Positions 30,157-38,278 of a stretch of DNA of 64,000 nt are shown in pieces; the stretch's first letter is position 1, and each line of letters opens with the position of its first letter. Source of the stretch: Candidatus Saccharimonadota bacterium (lineage in GTDB: Bacteria; Patescibacteriota; Saccharimonadia; Saccharimonadales; Saccharimonadaceae); contig JAPLYU010000001.1 of the NCBI GenBank assembly GCA_026395405.1, positions 440,696 through 504,695 on the forward strand. The letters run 5' to 3'. The notes beneath the pieces are model-generated. The model was not told where the DNA came from, ran no database searches, and was given only the letters and a program-made list of their open reading frames with translations. The position numbers and the translations under genes are program-made.

Positions 30157-30185
30157 TTGCAAATACATTGCGATTATGTTATAAT
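30157..30185 (+). promoter_or_regulatory. Promoter of the 30232 gene
   Basis: TTGCAA at 30157-30162, spacer 17, TATAAT at 30180-30185, with TG one base upstream of the -10 box (extended -10). Confidence 0.7.
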
Positions 30186-30231
30186 GTTCAATTAGATACA
30201 TTCGTACCTCACATCTACGAAGGAGAAGGCA

Positions 30232-30789
30232 GTGAAGAAATACATCGCCGACGTACTTAGCGGAATGCGACTGATAATCGCTTTCGCAATAGCGCCGGCA
30301 ATCTTGCTTCACCTGTGGCCACTTGCTACCATGATGTTTCTCGTCGCTCTTGCGACAGACGCCATGGATGGAATCGCGGCCAGACGTTGGCCATACCCAG
30401 CCGACGAACACCACTGGTGGAGGAAAGACTCCCACCTGGTCGACAACATCCCAGACGGGGCGTTGACGTTCGCCGTCCTTCTGTGGCTGGCTATCGACTC
30501 ACCGATCTGGTGGTTGGTGATGGCTGGGTCAGTGATTGGGACCGGAGTAATCCTGTTCCTAATCGCGTACGTCGGTCGGTTCAGCCCCGCTGGGGCCGAA
30601 AAGATTGACGTCATCTATGGATGGACGTACGCGGCTTTGCTGGCTGCCATGCTGGTCACGATGACCATTCACGCCACAGACAGGTGGCCGGTGGTGGTCT
30701 TCATCTATCTAGCGGGCGGAGCCTGGATCTTGGTTACCAAATGGGACCGGGCGACCACTAGGCCAGAGACACGTGAGAGGTTCATGTAG
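30232..30789 (+). CDS. CDP-alcohol phosphatidyltransferase-like membrane protein
   Basis: 185 residues with about five membrane helices. DAMDGIAARRW (about 43-53) matches the first half of the CDP-alcohol phosphatidyltransferase signature D-x2-DG-x2-AR, and DSHLVDNIPD (about 66-75) supplies the later Asp residues. The usual Gly of the second half is not obvious, and the gap contains an unusual PYPADEHHWWRK stretch. Family members join an alcohol to a CDP-diacylglycerol or similar donor. The start is GTG 30232 after AAGGAGAA. The gene is clearly richer in GC than its neighbours and forms a single-gene unit with its own promoter and terminator, which suggests acquisition. Confidence 0.7.
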   Translation: MKKYIADVLSGMRLIIAFAIAPAILLHLWPLATMMFLVALATDAMDGIAARRWPYPADEHHWWRKDSHLVDNIPDGALTFAVLLWLAIDSPIWWLVMAGSVIGTGVILFLIAYVGRFSPAGAEKIDVIYGWTYAALLAAMLVTMTIHATDRWPVVVFIYLAGGAWILVTKWDRATTRPETRERFM

Positions 30790-30793
30790 ACAA

Positions 30794-30834
30794 GGGGCGG
30801 CGGATGCGGAAGCATCCGGCCGCCCTGCTTTTTA
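30794..30834 (+). terminator. Strong terminator of the 30232 gene
   Basis: GGGCGGCGGATGC pairs with GCATCCGGCCGCCC over a GGAA loop, followed by TGCTTTTT. The stem is very GC-rich compared with native terminators nearby. Confidence 0.85.
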
Positions 30835-30882
30835 TTTGAACGATTTTTGTTAGTCGTTCACTAATGTATAATGGTAAACAAT

Positions 30883-31917
30883 ATGACAAAACCAGTAATT
30901 TTAACAGGAATCCGTGCGAACCAAGATTTAACAATTGGCAATTATTTTGGTGCCATTTTACCAATTATTGACATGGCAAAACAGCGCTCTGAAGAGTTTC
31001 AGATTAATATGTTTATTCCTGATTTGCACAGTTTTACTACACCAATTGACCATTCGCTTCTAAACAAGCAGATTCTGGACAACGCCAAGCTGTTTGCAGC
31101 AGCCGGTTTACCCTTGGATAATCCCAATATTTACATGTACCGCCAAAGTTACATCCCTGCCCACAGCGAACTAACAGTTATCCTTGATAGTTTTACTGGT
31201 TTTGGTGAAATGAGTCGTATGACTCAGTTTAAAGAGAAGTCAAAAGAACTTAACGATAATGTTAGCGTTGGATTATTTAATTACCCAGTATTAATGGCTT
31301 CAGATATCTTGCTTTACAATGCTAAATACGTTCCGGTTGGCGATGATCAGACGCAACATCTTGAAATAACGCGTGATATAGCTCAGCGTATGAATAAAAA
31401 ATTCGGTGATATCTTTATAGTTCCGGAATCGGTACCTAAACAACATGAATTTTTTGGTAACGACCAAGGTCTACGAATCAAAGATTTAATTGATCCGACA
31501 AAAAAGATGAGTAAAAGCGATGACTCTGGTCGTGGTGTCATTTTTCTTAATGACGATCCAGCAGTTGCAGCCAAAAAAATCATGGGTGCAACTACAGATA
31601 ATCTTGCAAAAATCGACTTCAATCGTGAAAAACAGCCTGGCATTAGCAACTTGATTGAAATATTGTCACTTATACGTGGAATTTCGCTGGACAAAGTAGT
31701 AAACGAATACAAGGGTCAGACTGGATATGGAAATTTCAAAGCAGTTGTTGCTAGCGAAGTCGAAGTGTTCCTTACGGATTTTCAAAACAGGTTATCAGAA
31801 GTCAACGAAAACGCAATTATTGATAAACTTCACCAATCTGAACGAGACATGATACCAGTTGCCAACGAAACACTCCTACGGGCTCAGCAGGCTGTCGGAT
31901 TGCGACCAAAGGGCTAA
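30883..31917 (+). CDS. trpS: Tryptophanyl-tRNA synthetase
   Basis: Class I synthetase charging tRNA-Trp, 344 residues. The HIGH-like motif is TIGNYFGA and the second signature is KMSKSDD. The region before it is LTGIRANQDL rather than the common TGxxPSG form. Start: TATAAT at 30867-30872 overlaps an upstream start codon, so ATG 30883 is used and the message is nearly leaderless. The GTG of the next gene comes one base after the stop. The matching tRNA-Trp gene is at 42831. Confidence 0.95.
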   Translation: MTKPVILTGIRANQDLTIGNYFGAILPIIDMAKQRSEEFQINMFIPDLHSFTTPIDHSLLNKQILDNAKLFAAAGLPLDNPNIYMYRQSYIPAHSELTVILDSFTGFGEMSRMTQFKEKSKELNDNVSVGLFNYPVLMASDILLYNAKYVPVGDDQTQHLEITRDIAQRMNKKFGDIFIVPESVPKQHEFFGNDQGLRIKDLIDPTKKMSKSDDSGRGVIFLNDDPAVAAKKIMGATTDNLAKIDFNREKQPGISNLIEILSLIRGISLDKVVNEYKGQTGYGNFKAVVASEVEVFLTDFQNRLSEVNENAIIDKLHQSERDMIPVANETLLRAQQAVGLRPKG

Positions 31918-31918
31918 A

Positions 31919-33085
31919 GTGGTAAAAGTATCCAGTCGCGATATCCTTGACGTCCTACGCCGTTATGAACTGGCAGGGGACGATAATGTTCCGCGTAATA
32001 TTGAAAACGTCAAAATAACACACCCCAACCCTATAAATACATTGGTTTCCTTCCGTTTCTCGAATAATCAACTGTATTTACTACTGGATGATACGGCCGA
32101 AGACGATATTTTGTATGCGCTGGACCAAATAAAGACCAAAAATAGCAACGTTCAGGGTGAATTTATCAAAAATCCCCGCGATTCAAGCACGACCCATGCC
32201 ATGCCGTTTAAGGGCAAAGAGGTATATCTTTTCGAAGTTAATTCAGACAAGCATCGCCTGGACAGCGAACTGGCTAAACGTTATCCCGAAACCTCGCGCA
32301 GTACGTGGCAAAAGCATATTCATGCTGGAAATATCAGTGTAAATGGCAAAGTGATTACGTCATCTAAACATGAAATTACCGAGAACGACAAGATTTCGAT
32401 TCAGACTCCCGAAACTCCCGATTTCAAAGATAATCAATTGCCGATTATCTACATCGACGACAATGTAATTGTAATTAATAAACCCGCCGGCGTTTTGACG
32501 CACTCAAAAGGTGAGTTGAACGATGAATTTACGGTTGCCGACTTTTTCAGACGCTATTCATCGTATAATCTTGACTCTAACCGCCCCGGGATAATTCATC
32601 GCTTGGATCGTGACACTAGTGGAGTAATGATTGGGGCCAGAAACGCAGAAACCGCCGTATTGTTACAAAAACAATTTGCAGACAGAAAAACGAAAAAGAC
32701 ATATTATGCGGTTTTAGATGGTAAACCAAAACTTGACATCGCAAATATTGACCTGCCAATCGGTCGTAATCCTAAAAAACCCAGTATGTTTCGCGTTGAT
32801 GCCAACGGAAAATCAGCGGTAACCAGATACGAGATTGTTGATATGAATAACAAATACACCCTTGTAAAACTACAGCCTCAGACCGGCCGAACCCATCAAT
32901 TACGCGTTCATATGAAGTATATCGGAACTCCTATTTTGGGCGACAAATTATACGGAAAATCAGCCGACAGATTGTATCTGCACGCCTATAGTCTGGAAAT
33001 TACGATTCCAAGTGGGCAGCGGCAGACTTTTACAGCGCCACTGCCAGATGATTTAATAAAATTATTCCCAAAAGTTAAGGTATAA
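31919..33085 (+). CDS. RluA-family pseudouridine synthase
   Basis: 388 residues. The first 130 residues are an N-terminal region without recognised homology. An S4 domain follows (HRLDSELAKRYPETSRSTWQKHIHAGNISVNGK, about 132-165). The catalytic domain contains PGIIHRLDRDTSGVMI with the catalytic Asp, and RTHQLRVHM. Such enzymes isomerise uridines in rRNA or tRNA. The N-terminal extension is unusual for RluD/RluA proteins. The start is GTG 31919, one base after trpS, so the two are co-translated. The target site cannot be read from sequence. Confidence 0.88.
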   Translation: MVKVSSRDILDVLRRYELAGDDNVPRNIENVKITHPNPINTLVSFRFSNNQLYLLLDDTAEDDILYALDQIKTKNSNVQGEFIKNPRDSSTTHAMPFKGKEVYLFEVNSDKHRLDSELAKRYPETSRSTWQKHIHAGNISVNGKVITSSKHEITENDKISIQTPETPDFKDNQLPIIYIDDNVIVINKPAGVLTHSKGELNDEFTVADFFRRYSSYNLDSNRPGIIHRLDRDTSGVMIGARNAETAVLLQKQFADRKTKKTYYAVLDGKPKLDIANIDLPIGRNPKKPSMFRVDANGKSAVTRYEIVDMNNKYTLVKLQPQTGRTHQLRVHMKYIGTPILGDKLYGKSADRLYLHAYSLEITIPSGQRQTFTAPLPDDLIKLFPKVKV

Positions 33086-33090
33086 GTGCA

Positions 33091-33921
33091 ATGGACAAGC
33101 CAATCCTACATCCAGCCAGCGAAAAACGTTTAAACTTGACAGTGAAAAATATGCCACAATCAATGTTATTAAGTGGTGAAAAACGTGTTGGATTGACCAC
33201 GATAGCCAAACACATTGCGTTTTTGCGTAAAGTAACCCCAATCGTCATTCTGCCTGAAAAAGATGAAAAAATAGATATCGAAAAAGGTGTAATTAGCGTC
33301 GATATAATGAGGCGGCTTTACGATGAAACCCGCACAAAAACAGCTGAGCAGCGCATAATCATTATCGATTACGCCGAAAGGATGACTACCCAGGCTCAAA
33401 ATGCCTTCCTAAAGCTATTAGAAGAGCCAGGAGACGACGTTTACTTTATTCTGGTATCAAATACAACCTCCAAACTTTTGCCGACTATCATCTCGCGAAC
33501 CGAGAATTTGGACATTAAACCAATAAATGACGAACAATCAAACGATTTATTGGATAAATTGGGTGTTAATGATAAAACTAAACGGACGCAAATACTATTT
33601 ATGGCTGCCGGATTACCAGCCGAACTAACAAATCTAGCTACAGACAATGATTATTTTGAAGAACGTAGTGCGATGGTTCGGGATGCGCGCGAGCTTTTAA
33701 GCGGTAATATGTATCAAAAACTGCTAATCGCACAAAAATATAAAGACGATAGGGTGGTCGCACTGCAACTACTGACAGATGCATCAAATATGCTGAAAAA
33801 AAGCATTATTTCAAAACCCCAAATTGACTCTATTACATATATAGAAAAATTATTAAAAGCTTATGGACGTATAGAGGCGAACGGCAACATCCGCCTCTGT
33901 TTAGCATCCATGGCTATTTAA
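33091..33921 (+). CDS. holB: DNA polymerase III delta-prime-like clamp-loader subunit
   Basis: 276 residues. AQNAFLKLLEEPGDDVYFILVSN (about 109-131) is the strongly conserved sensor-1 region, followed by LPTIISRTE where typical subunits have the SRC motif. The P-loop is degenerate (GEKRVGLTT), as in non-ATP-hydrolysing delta-prime subunits. The protein would help load the sliding clamp. It follows the pseudouridine synthase by five bases, probably the same operon. Confidence 0.85.
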   Translation: MDKPILHPASEKRLNLTVKNMPQSMLLSGEKRVGLTTIAKHIAFLRKVTPIVILPEKDEKIDIEKGVISVDIMRRLYDETRTKTAEQRIIIIDYAERMTTQAQNAFLKLLEEPGDDVYFILVSNTTSKLLPTIISRTENLDIKPINDEQSNDLLDKLGVNDKTKRTQILFMAAGLPAELTNLATDNDYFEERSAMVRDARELLSGNMYQKLLIAQKYKDDRVVALQLLTDASNMLKKSIISKPQIDSITYIEKLLKAYGRIEANGNIRLCLASMAI

Positions 33922-33957
33922 GGGTCTTTACACATTCTGGTATAATGGACTTTGTAC

Positions 33958-34611
33958 ATGTTGGGACTTTTTATAATATTGCTTTTGGGTGCTTGGGTTA
34001 TCTATCAACCTCAAACCGTCCGCGAGGTTACCGCTGATTTGCCTGTTCGAATCTCTGATAAATTAAGTCAACTTTGGACTATTGCCCAAGAATCAATTCA
34101 AACGAACAGATACTTGAGGGCTGAAAAGGCCTTACTTACGATTTTACGTATAGATGAACGAAACGCCAGTGCCTACAACAGACTAGGCATTTTATATGCC
34201 AAACAACACTCCCTAAATGACGCTATTGAGTGTTTTGAAATAGCGCAGTCTCTGGAACCAAGTGCCAGCAGTTTGCATAACGTAGGGCTTATTTATCTGG
34301 AAACTGAAAATTTTGAAAAGGCAGCCCTGGCGTTTGAACAAGCTTTGGCGATTGATAACAAACTGGCCTCGCGTCACATTGCCTATGCCAAAGTTCAAGA
34401 AAAACTGGGCCATGATAAAAAAATGATAGAATCACTGGAAAAAGCGGTCGAATTAGACCCAATACCCCAAACATTGAATATCCTAGCAGACGCTTACGAG
34501 CGTACCGAACGGATAGAGCTTGCTACAAATCTCCGCGAAAAAGCCGCCAAGATGATTATCCCACAGGGTCAGCCAAAGCGAGTTAAACAGCCACGTCGCG
34601 TAGTTATGTAA
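33958..34611 (+). CDS. Membrane-anchored TPR protein
   Basis: 217 residues. An N-terminal membrane helix (MLGLFIILLLGAWVIYQP) is followed by about four tetratricopeptide repeats, for example ASAYNRLGILYAKQHSLNDAIECFEIAQ and SLHNVGLIYLETENFEKAALAFEQAL. A basic C-terminus ends the protein. The repeats act as protein-binding scaffolds. TATAAT at 33941-33946 lies 11 bases before ATG 33958, so the message has almost no leader. An in-frame TTG two codons earlier is less likely. Confidence 0.85.
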   Translation: MLGLFIILLLGAWVIYQPQTVREVTADLPVRISDKLSQLWTIAQESIQTNRYLRAEKALLTILRIDERNASAYNRLGILYAKQHSLNDAIECFEIAQSLEPSASSLHNVGLIYLETENFEKAALAFEQALAIDNKLASRHIAYAKVQEKLGHDKKMIESLEKAVELDPIPQTLNILADAYERTERIELATNLREKAAKMIIPQGQPKRVKQPRRVVM

Positions 34612-34648
34612 ATTCTTAAGCTTGTAAAAATTTACTCTTTATTAGATA

Positions 34649-35089
34649 ATGTCTATTATCTTACCCAACCTTATTGCGAAGGGAGGCTACAAAGCAACTC
34701 ATGCGTTTGAGTTCGAGTCGTCAGATGGCTCGCTTGGACGCACATTCGTAAAAGACAAAGAGGCGGGAGAAGATTACATGACCGTACCGCAAGAAGGCGT
34801 CGTAACGCTTGACGACATCGTTGCAGAAGTACAACACCTGCAGAACAACGGGGGCGCCGAGGGCCTCTACGACGTCATCAACGTCAACGTCGCCACCTGT
34901 CGGTGGCAGAAGCCAGCGAAGGGCAGCAAGATGCGCACCCTCATCATGGCCTTCAAGGGCCGTGGCAACACGAAGCACACATGGTGCGTAAACGAAAGTG
35001 ATATTGGGCACAAAGTGCGCGATGGTCGCGCCCACCTCACCTCCGAGGGCATGCCCAGCGTGATGCTGCTCCTTCCCGCGTTCGCCTGA
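34649..35089 (+). CDS. Unrecognised 146-residue protein
   Basis: I do not recognise it. It is soluble, with no signal peptide. The sequence is mixed alpha/beta in character, with TLDDIVAEVQHLQNNGG in the middle and a hydrophobic end (MPSVMLLLPAFA). The 3' two-thirds is markedly GC-rich (codons GTC, GGC, CTC), unlike its neighbours. The start is uncertain: the ATG overlaps a possible -10 box (GATAAT 34645-34650), so initiation may be at a later codon. A GC-rich hairpin follows at 35106. Confidence 0.55.
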   Translation: MSIILPNLIAKGGYKATHAFEFESSDGSLGRTFVKDKEAGEDYMTVPQEGVVTLDDIVAEVQHLQNNGGAEGLYDVINVNVATCRWQKPAKGSKMRTLIMAFKGRGNTKHTWCVNESDIGHKVRDGRAHLTSEGMPSVMLLLPAFA

Positions 35090-35105
35090 GAGCACCCCCG
35101 CGTAC

Positions 35106-35144
35106 GGTCACACCCCTGGATATCTGACGTCCAGGGGAATGACC
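35106..35144 (+). terminator. GC-rich hairpin after the 34649 gene
   Basis: GGTCA plus CCCCTGGA pair with TCCAGGGG plus TGACC in a 13-pair interrupted stem. There is no T-tract, so it may stabilise the 3' end rather than terminate. Confidence 0.6.
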
Positions 35145-35193
35145 CTTGAATCGTTTTGTAGTATAATATATACAGAAAGGTGAGGGTATAATT

Positions 35194-35622
35194 ATGGACT
35201 GGTCAATCTTTAAAAAGGGCGTGTTCTTGGTCAATTTGCTTGGTATTATCTATGATACATCGACCAAAAAAATCTTAATCGGCAAGCGTGTTGACGATCC
35301 TCATCTGAAGGATTTGTCTTGGGTTTTTCCGGGTGGCAGACCTGATTACAAAAAAGAAATGGATGAAAACCTTAAATACGAAGTAAAAGAGAACACAGGA
35401 CTTGATGTTGACGTTAAACATGTTGTTTTTGCCAAGACTTATCCAGAAAAACGCGAGTTTTTATCAATATATTATTATTGCGAACTGACCACGCCTAACC
35501 AAAAAGAACTTGCGCAGGGCAACTTAAAAGAGCTTAAATGGATAAAACCAACTGAAGTAGGCGAATACTTCACAACATCAATTCATCCAAAAATTTTGGA
35601 ATATTTGAAGAGTTTAGAATAA
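35194..35622 (+). CDS. Nudix hydrolase-like protein with a degenerate Nudix box
   Basis: 142 residues with the Nudix fold. The box begins GGRPDYKKEMDENLKYEVKENTG (about 48-70 region). The two central Glu of the metal site are kept (YEVKENTG), but the usual Arg of REVxEE is Tyr, the last Glu is Asn and the conserved GE pair is KK. The hydrolase may be weak or use an atypical substrate. AAAGGTGAGG precedes the start, with TATAAT nearby. Confidence 0.8.
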   Translation: MDWSIFKKGVFLVNLLGIIYDTSTKKILIGKRVDDPHLKDLSWVFPGGRPDYKKEMDENLKYEVKENTGLDVDVKHVVFAKTYPEKREFLSIYYYCELTTPNQKELAQGNLKELKWIKPTEVGEYFTTSIHPKILEYLKSLE

Positions 35623-35636
35623 CAAAATAAACTCAT

Positions 35637-35671
35637 TAAAAGCGCCTCACTCACCGGTGGGGTGCTTTTAA
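35637..35671 (+). terminator. Terminator after the Nudix gene
   Basis: TAAAAGCGCC pairs with GGGGTGCTTTTA. Confidence 0.7.
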
Positions 35672-35697
35672 AGCATAGGCAAGATAGCGCTACGCTT

Positions 35698-35751
35698 TTC
35701 CGCTCATTCGCGAAAAAATGTAAACACTTTTTCACTTCAATCGCTTCACCG
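35698..35751 (+). repeat. Dispersed 54-base repeat, copy A
   Basis: This copy opens TTCCGCTCATTCGCG and ends CAATCGCTTCACCG. Copy B, at 50631-50684 on the other strand, differs at five of 54 positions. It lies in a gene-free stretch just before tRNA-Tyr. Open frames through it look accidental. Confidence 0.8.
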
Positions 35752-35811
35752 AACTCTGCGACTTTTCACTTTGTGAAAAGATTCGCAAGTACGGATCTGA
35801 CCTTCAGGTCA

Positions 35812-35850
35812 AAATTAAATATCCCACTACAAGAGTGGGGTATTTAATTT
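35812..35850. terminator. Bidirectional terminator beside tRNA-Tyr
   Basis: AAATTAAATATCCCACT pairs with AGTGGGGTATTTAATTT, with A- and T-rich flanks, immediately after the 3' end of the minus-strand tRNA-Tyr. Confidence 0.8.
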
Positions 35851-35936
35851 TGGTACTGGGGGCAAGATTCGAACTTGCGAAGGCATAAGCCGACAGATTT
35901 ACAGTCTGTTGTGTTTGACCGCTTCACTACCCCAGC
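35851..35936 (-). tRNA. tRNA-Tyr (GTA)
   Basis: On the minus strand the acceptor stem is GCTGGGG with CCCCAGT, then A and an encoded CCA. The anticodon loop is CTGTAAA (GTA). A long variable arm is present, as expected of a class II tRNA. Confidence 0.93.
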
Positions 35937-35940
35937 AATT

Positions 35941-36017
35941 TGGAGCCGCCTTTCGGACTCGAACCGAAGACCTGCTGTTTACAAAACAGCTGCTCTAGCC
36001 AACTGAGCTAAGGCGGC
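35941..36017 (-). tRNA. tRNA-Thr (TGT)
   Basis: Minus strand: acceptor GCCGCCT with AGGCGGC, anticodon loop TTTGTAA (TGT), T-loop TTCGAGT, encoded CCA. It lies four bases upstream of tRNA-Tyr in the same transcript. Confidence 0.94.
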
Positions 36018-36082
36018 GTGTAGTAAAGTACTAGACTATCTTATCTGATAAACATAACATTTTCAAGACTTGTACGGTGTGA

Positions 36083-36111
36083 TTGAAGATAGACTAATTA
36101 CACGGTATAAT
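36083..36111 (+). promoter_or_regulatory. Promoter of tRNA-Thr (GGT)
   Basis: TTGAAG at 36083-36088 and TATAAT at 36106-36111, spacer 17. Confidence 0.65.
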
Positions 36112-36122
36112 TACCTAAGTGT

Positions 36123-36198
36123 GCCGTGATAGCTCAGTTGGTAGAGCGCATCCATGGTAAGGATGAGGTCTGGGGTTCAAATCCCCATCACGGCTCCA
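36123..36198 (+). tRNA. tRNA-Thr (GGT)
   Basis: Acceptor GCCGTGA with TCACGGC, anticodon loop ATGGTAA (GGT), T-loop TTCAAAT, encoded CCA. It ends seven bases before the convergent methyltransferase gene. Confidence 0.95.
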
Positions 36199-36205
36199 AA
36201 TTGAT

Positions 36206-36766
36206 TTAAACCAAAGGTACAAATATAAAACCCGGATGAGTAATTACTTCGTGCATTCCATTCGCTTTTTTCGTTACTTCTAAAATATTATTACGGACAG
36301 GGATAATCAACTTACCACCGACTGCCAGCTGGTTTATTAGTTCATTTGGTAGGTTGTTAGCCGATGCACTTACCAAAATACGATTAAAAGGTGACCTCTC
36401 AGGTAAGCCGATGATATTTTTTTTGCTCAAGTAAAACCTGGCATTTCTAACACCAAATCTCAAAACATTCAATTTACCGAACTTCATCAATTCTGGTATT
36501 CTTTCTACAGCATATACCTTTCCTTTTGGGCCAACAATATTAGACAATAGAGCAGTTGTCCAGCCTGATCCAAAGCCGACATCAAGAACTATATTACCTC
36601 TACGCACATCCAACCATTCAAGCATTTTTCGTACTGTATATGGTTGACTTATGGTTTGTCCATGGCCAATGGGCAGCGGAGCGTCTCTATGTGATTGATT
36701 TTTAAGTTCATCAGGCAGAAACTCCACCCTATCAACATCTTCAAAAGCTTTGGATATAGTGTCCAT
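36206..36766 (-). CDS. pcm: Protein-L-isoaspartate methyltransferase-like enzyme
   Basis: SAM-dependent methyltransferase, 186 residues. PLPIGHGQTISQPYTV (the PIMT substrate-binding block) and VLDVGFGSGWTTALLS (SAM motif I) are present, with later GGKLIIPV. These enzymes start the repair of isoaspartyl residues. Most members have a motif I of DVGTGSGY; here it is DVGFGSGW. The start is set at ATG 36766 because TATAAT lies at 36773-36778 on this strand, within a seven-codon longer frame, giving a leaderless mRNA. The promoter overlaps that of yajQ head to head. Confidence 0.85.
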   Translation of the reverse strand: MDTISKAFEDVDRVEFLPDELKNQSHRDAPLPIGHGQTISQPYTVRKMLEWLDVRRGNIVLDVGFGSGWTTALLSNIVGPKGKVYAVERIPELMKFGKLNVLRFGVRNARFYLSKKNIIGLPERSPFNRILVSASANNLPNELINQLAVGGKLIIPVRNNILEVTKKANGMHEVITHPGFIFVPLV

Positions 36767-36812
36767 ACTATTATTATAAAATTTCAACCTTAGATTTTGC
36801 TATAATTAACGT

Positions 36813-37307
36813 ATGGCAACATTTAGTTTTGATATCGTTTCTGAGTATGACAAAGCCGAAATGAATAATGTTTTTGCGTTGACACAAAAAGAAATCAATA
36901 ACAGATACGATTTCAAGGGCACGCCTGCCGAAGTTGATTGGCTGGGTGACAAGACCGGTTTTAAGGTTATTGGATCAAACGAGTGGCAAATTGACAGCAT
37001 CATTGATATTATCCGTAAAAAGCTAGCCCAGCGCGAACAAAGTAGCAAGGTTCTGGACTTATCCAAGACCGTAGCAACCAGCAATATGAAAGCTACCAAA
37101 GAAATTTCATTTATCGCGGGCCTAGACCAAGAAAAAGCCAAACTAATAACTAAACTGATTCGCGAAGAGTTTCCGAAAATAAAACCGCAAATTCAAGGCG
37201 AATCCGTTCGAGTTGTCAGTAATAGTAAGGACGATTTGCAATCAGTTATGCAACTTATAAAACAACGTGATTTTGACTTTCCGGTGTCGTTTACGAATTA
37301 CAGATAG
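36813..37307 (+). CDS. yajQ: YajQ-family nucleotide-binding protein
   Basis: 164 residues, the normal length. FDIVSEYDKAEMNNVFALTQKEINNRYDFKGT (about 6-37) and EISFIAGLDQEKAKLITKLIREE are family blocks. YajQ proteins have two ferredoxin-like domains and bind tRNA or, in some bacteria, cyclic di-GMP. The role here is unknown. TATAAT at 36801-36806 ends six bases before the ATG. Confidence 0.93.
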   Translation: MATFSFDIVSEYDKAEMNNVFALTQKEINNRYDFKGTPAEVDWLGDKTGFKVIGSNEWQIDSIIDIIRKKLAQREQSSKVLDLSKTVATSNMKATKEISFIAGLDQEKAKLITKLIREEFPKIKPQIQGESVRVVSNSKDDLQSVMQLIKQRDFDFPVSFTNYR

Positions 37308-37377
37308 TCCTCTTGAACTTACACTAGTATTTTGATATAATTACCTCTAATAACGATACAAATTTGTAAGGAAAATT

Positions 37378-37584
37378 ATGGCAAAGAGTAATACGAAGCG
37401 AAAATTAGTTGGTTTAGTTAGCGAGGCAAGTGGCCATCGGACTTATTACACGACCAAAAATACCCAGAATACTACTGAAAAAATTTCAATTAAAAAATAT
37501 GATCCAACTATTCGGGCTCATGCATTATATACCGAAACTAAAAAAAGCCTCGGTCGAAACGAAGTAAAACAGAAAAAACACTAA
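37378..37584 (+). CDS. rpmG: 50S ribosomal protein L33, zinc-free form
   Basis: 68 residues. The core GHRTYYTTKNTQNTTEKISIKKYDPTIRAHALYTETK aligns with the Cys-free L33 of Escherichia coli. It has no cysteine and carries about 14 extra basic residues at the C-terminus. GTAAGGAAA precedes the start. It overlaps the convergent gene by four bases. Confidence 0.88.
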   Translation: MAKSNTKRKLVGLVSEASGHRTYYTTKNTQNTTEKISIKKYDPTIRAHALYTETKKSLGRNEVKQKKH

Positions 37585-38261
37585 TCTTCGGATTCAATTT
37601 GTTTATCTAAATGGCCTGCTAACCATAGGCCATTTTTTAACAGGCTATCTAATAACTGAGACGTAATGCTGACATTTGTAGAATATAAATACAAAACATT
37701 ATCATGCTGTTCAATACACATTGGCCAAAAATGCGCCGCTAAAACATTTGAAATCTTTGCATTTATTATAGTTTGGACATCTGTTGACTTTGCCGGTCTG
37801 GCGTATACTGAAAAACGACTGGTAAAATCAGCGCTATATTCCTCAAAAACACCCAAATCAACCTCTTTCATATTTGGATAAGTTGAAAACAATGAGTGGT
37901 ACGGTTGAACGTCGTGATTCTTTGCTTCAACAAAAAAATGTGGAATTGCGGTTTTAGCATGTAATTCAATCGCAAAAATTATCCAGCTGTTCAAGATGTC
38001 TTTGCCGTCAGGTTCAACTGTATAATCACTTCTGTCAACTACAGATACACTATAGTCATCAACAGTCCCAACACAGTAATTATTATCTCTAATCGTTGAC
38101 GATACCGTCAAACCACGTACTAATTTATGTTCGTCGTCGTGCTGATTTACATATCCGAAGTATACAATCCCAATTCGTTTAGCAAAATTAGAAAAAATTC
38201 GACTATTCGATCTGTTTTTTATTCGATGAGATAAGAACTTTGTATATTTTTTAATCGCCAT
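37581..38261 (-). CDS. Unrecognised protein, last gene of the alpha-glucan operon
   Basis: 226 residues from ATG 38261 (MAIKKYTKFLSHRIKNRSN); an open frame continues upstream but overlaps the GH15 gene. I do not recognise a family. The N-terminus is basic. The rest is a mixed alpha/beta protein without membrane helices and includes HAKTAIPHFFVEAKNHDVQPYHSLFS. It follows the GH15 gene by 17 bases on the same strand, so it is probably co-expressed with the glucan genes. Confidence 0.65.
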   Translation of the reverse strand: MAIKKYTKFLSHRIKNRSNSRIFSNFAKRIGIVYFGYVNQHDDEHKLVRGLTVSSTIRDNNYCVGTVDDYSVSVVDRSDYTVEPDGKDILNSWIIFAIELHAKTAIPHFFVEAKNHDVQPYHSLFSTYPNMKEVDLGVFEEYSADFTSRFSVYARPAKSTDVQTIINAKISNVLAAHFWPMCIEQHDNVLYLYSTNVSITSQLLDSLLKNGLWLAGHLDKQIESED

Positions 38262-38278
38262 ACAAAAACCTTGCCATA

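Noticed and set aside
35662-35847. A 61-codon frame before tRNA-Tyr
   Set aside because: It is composed of the dispersed repeat and a terminator stem.
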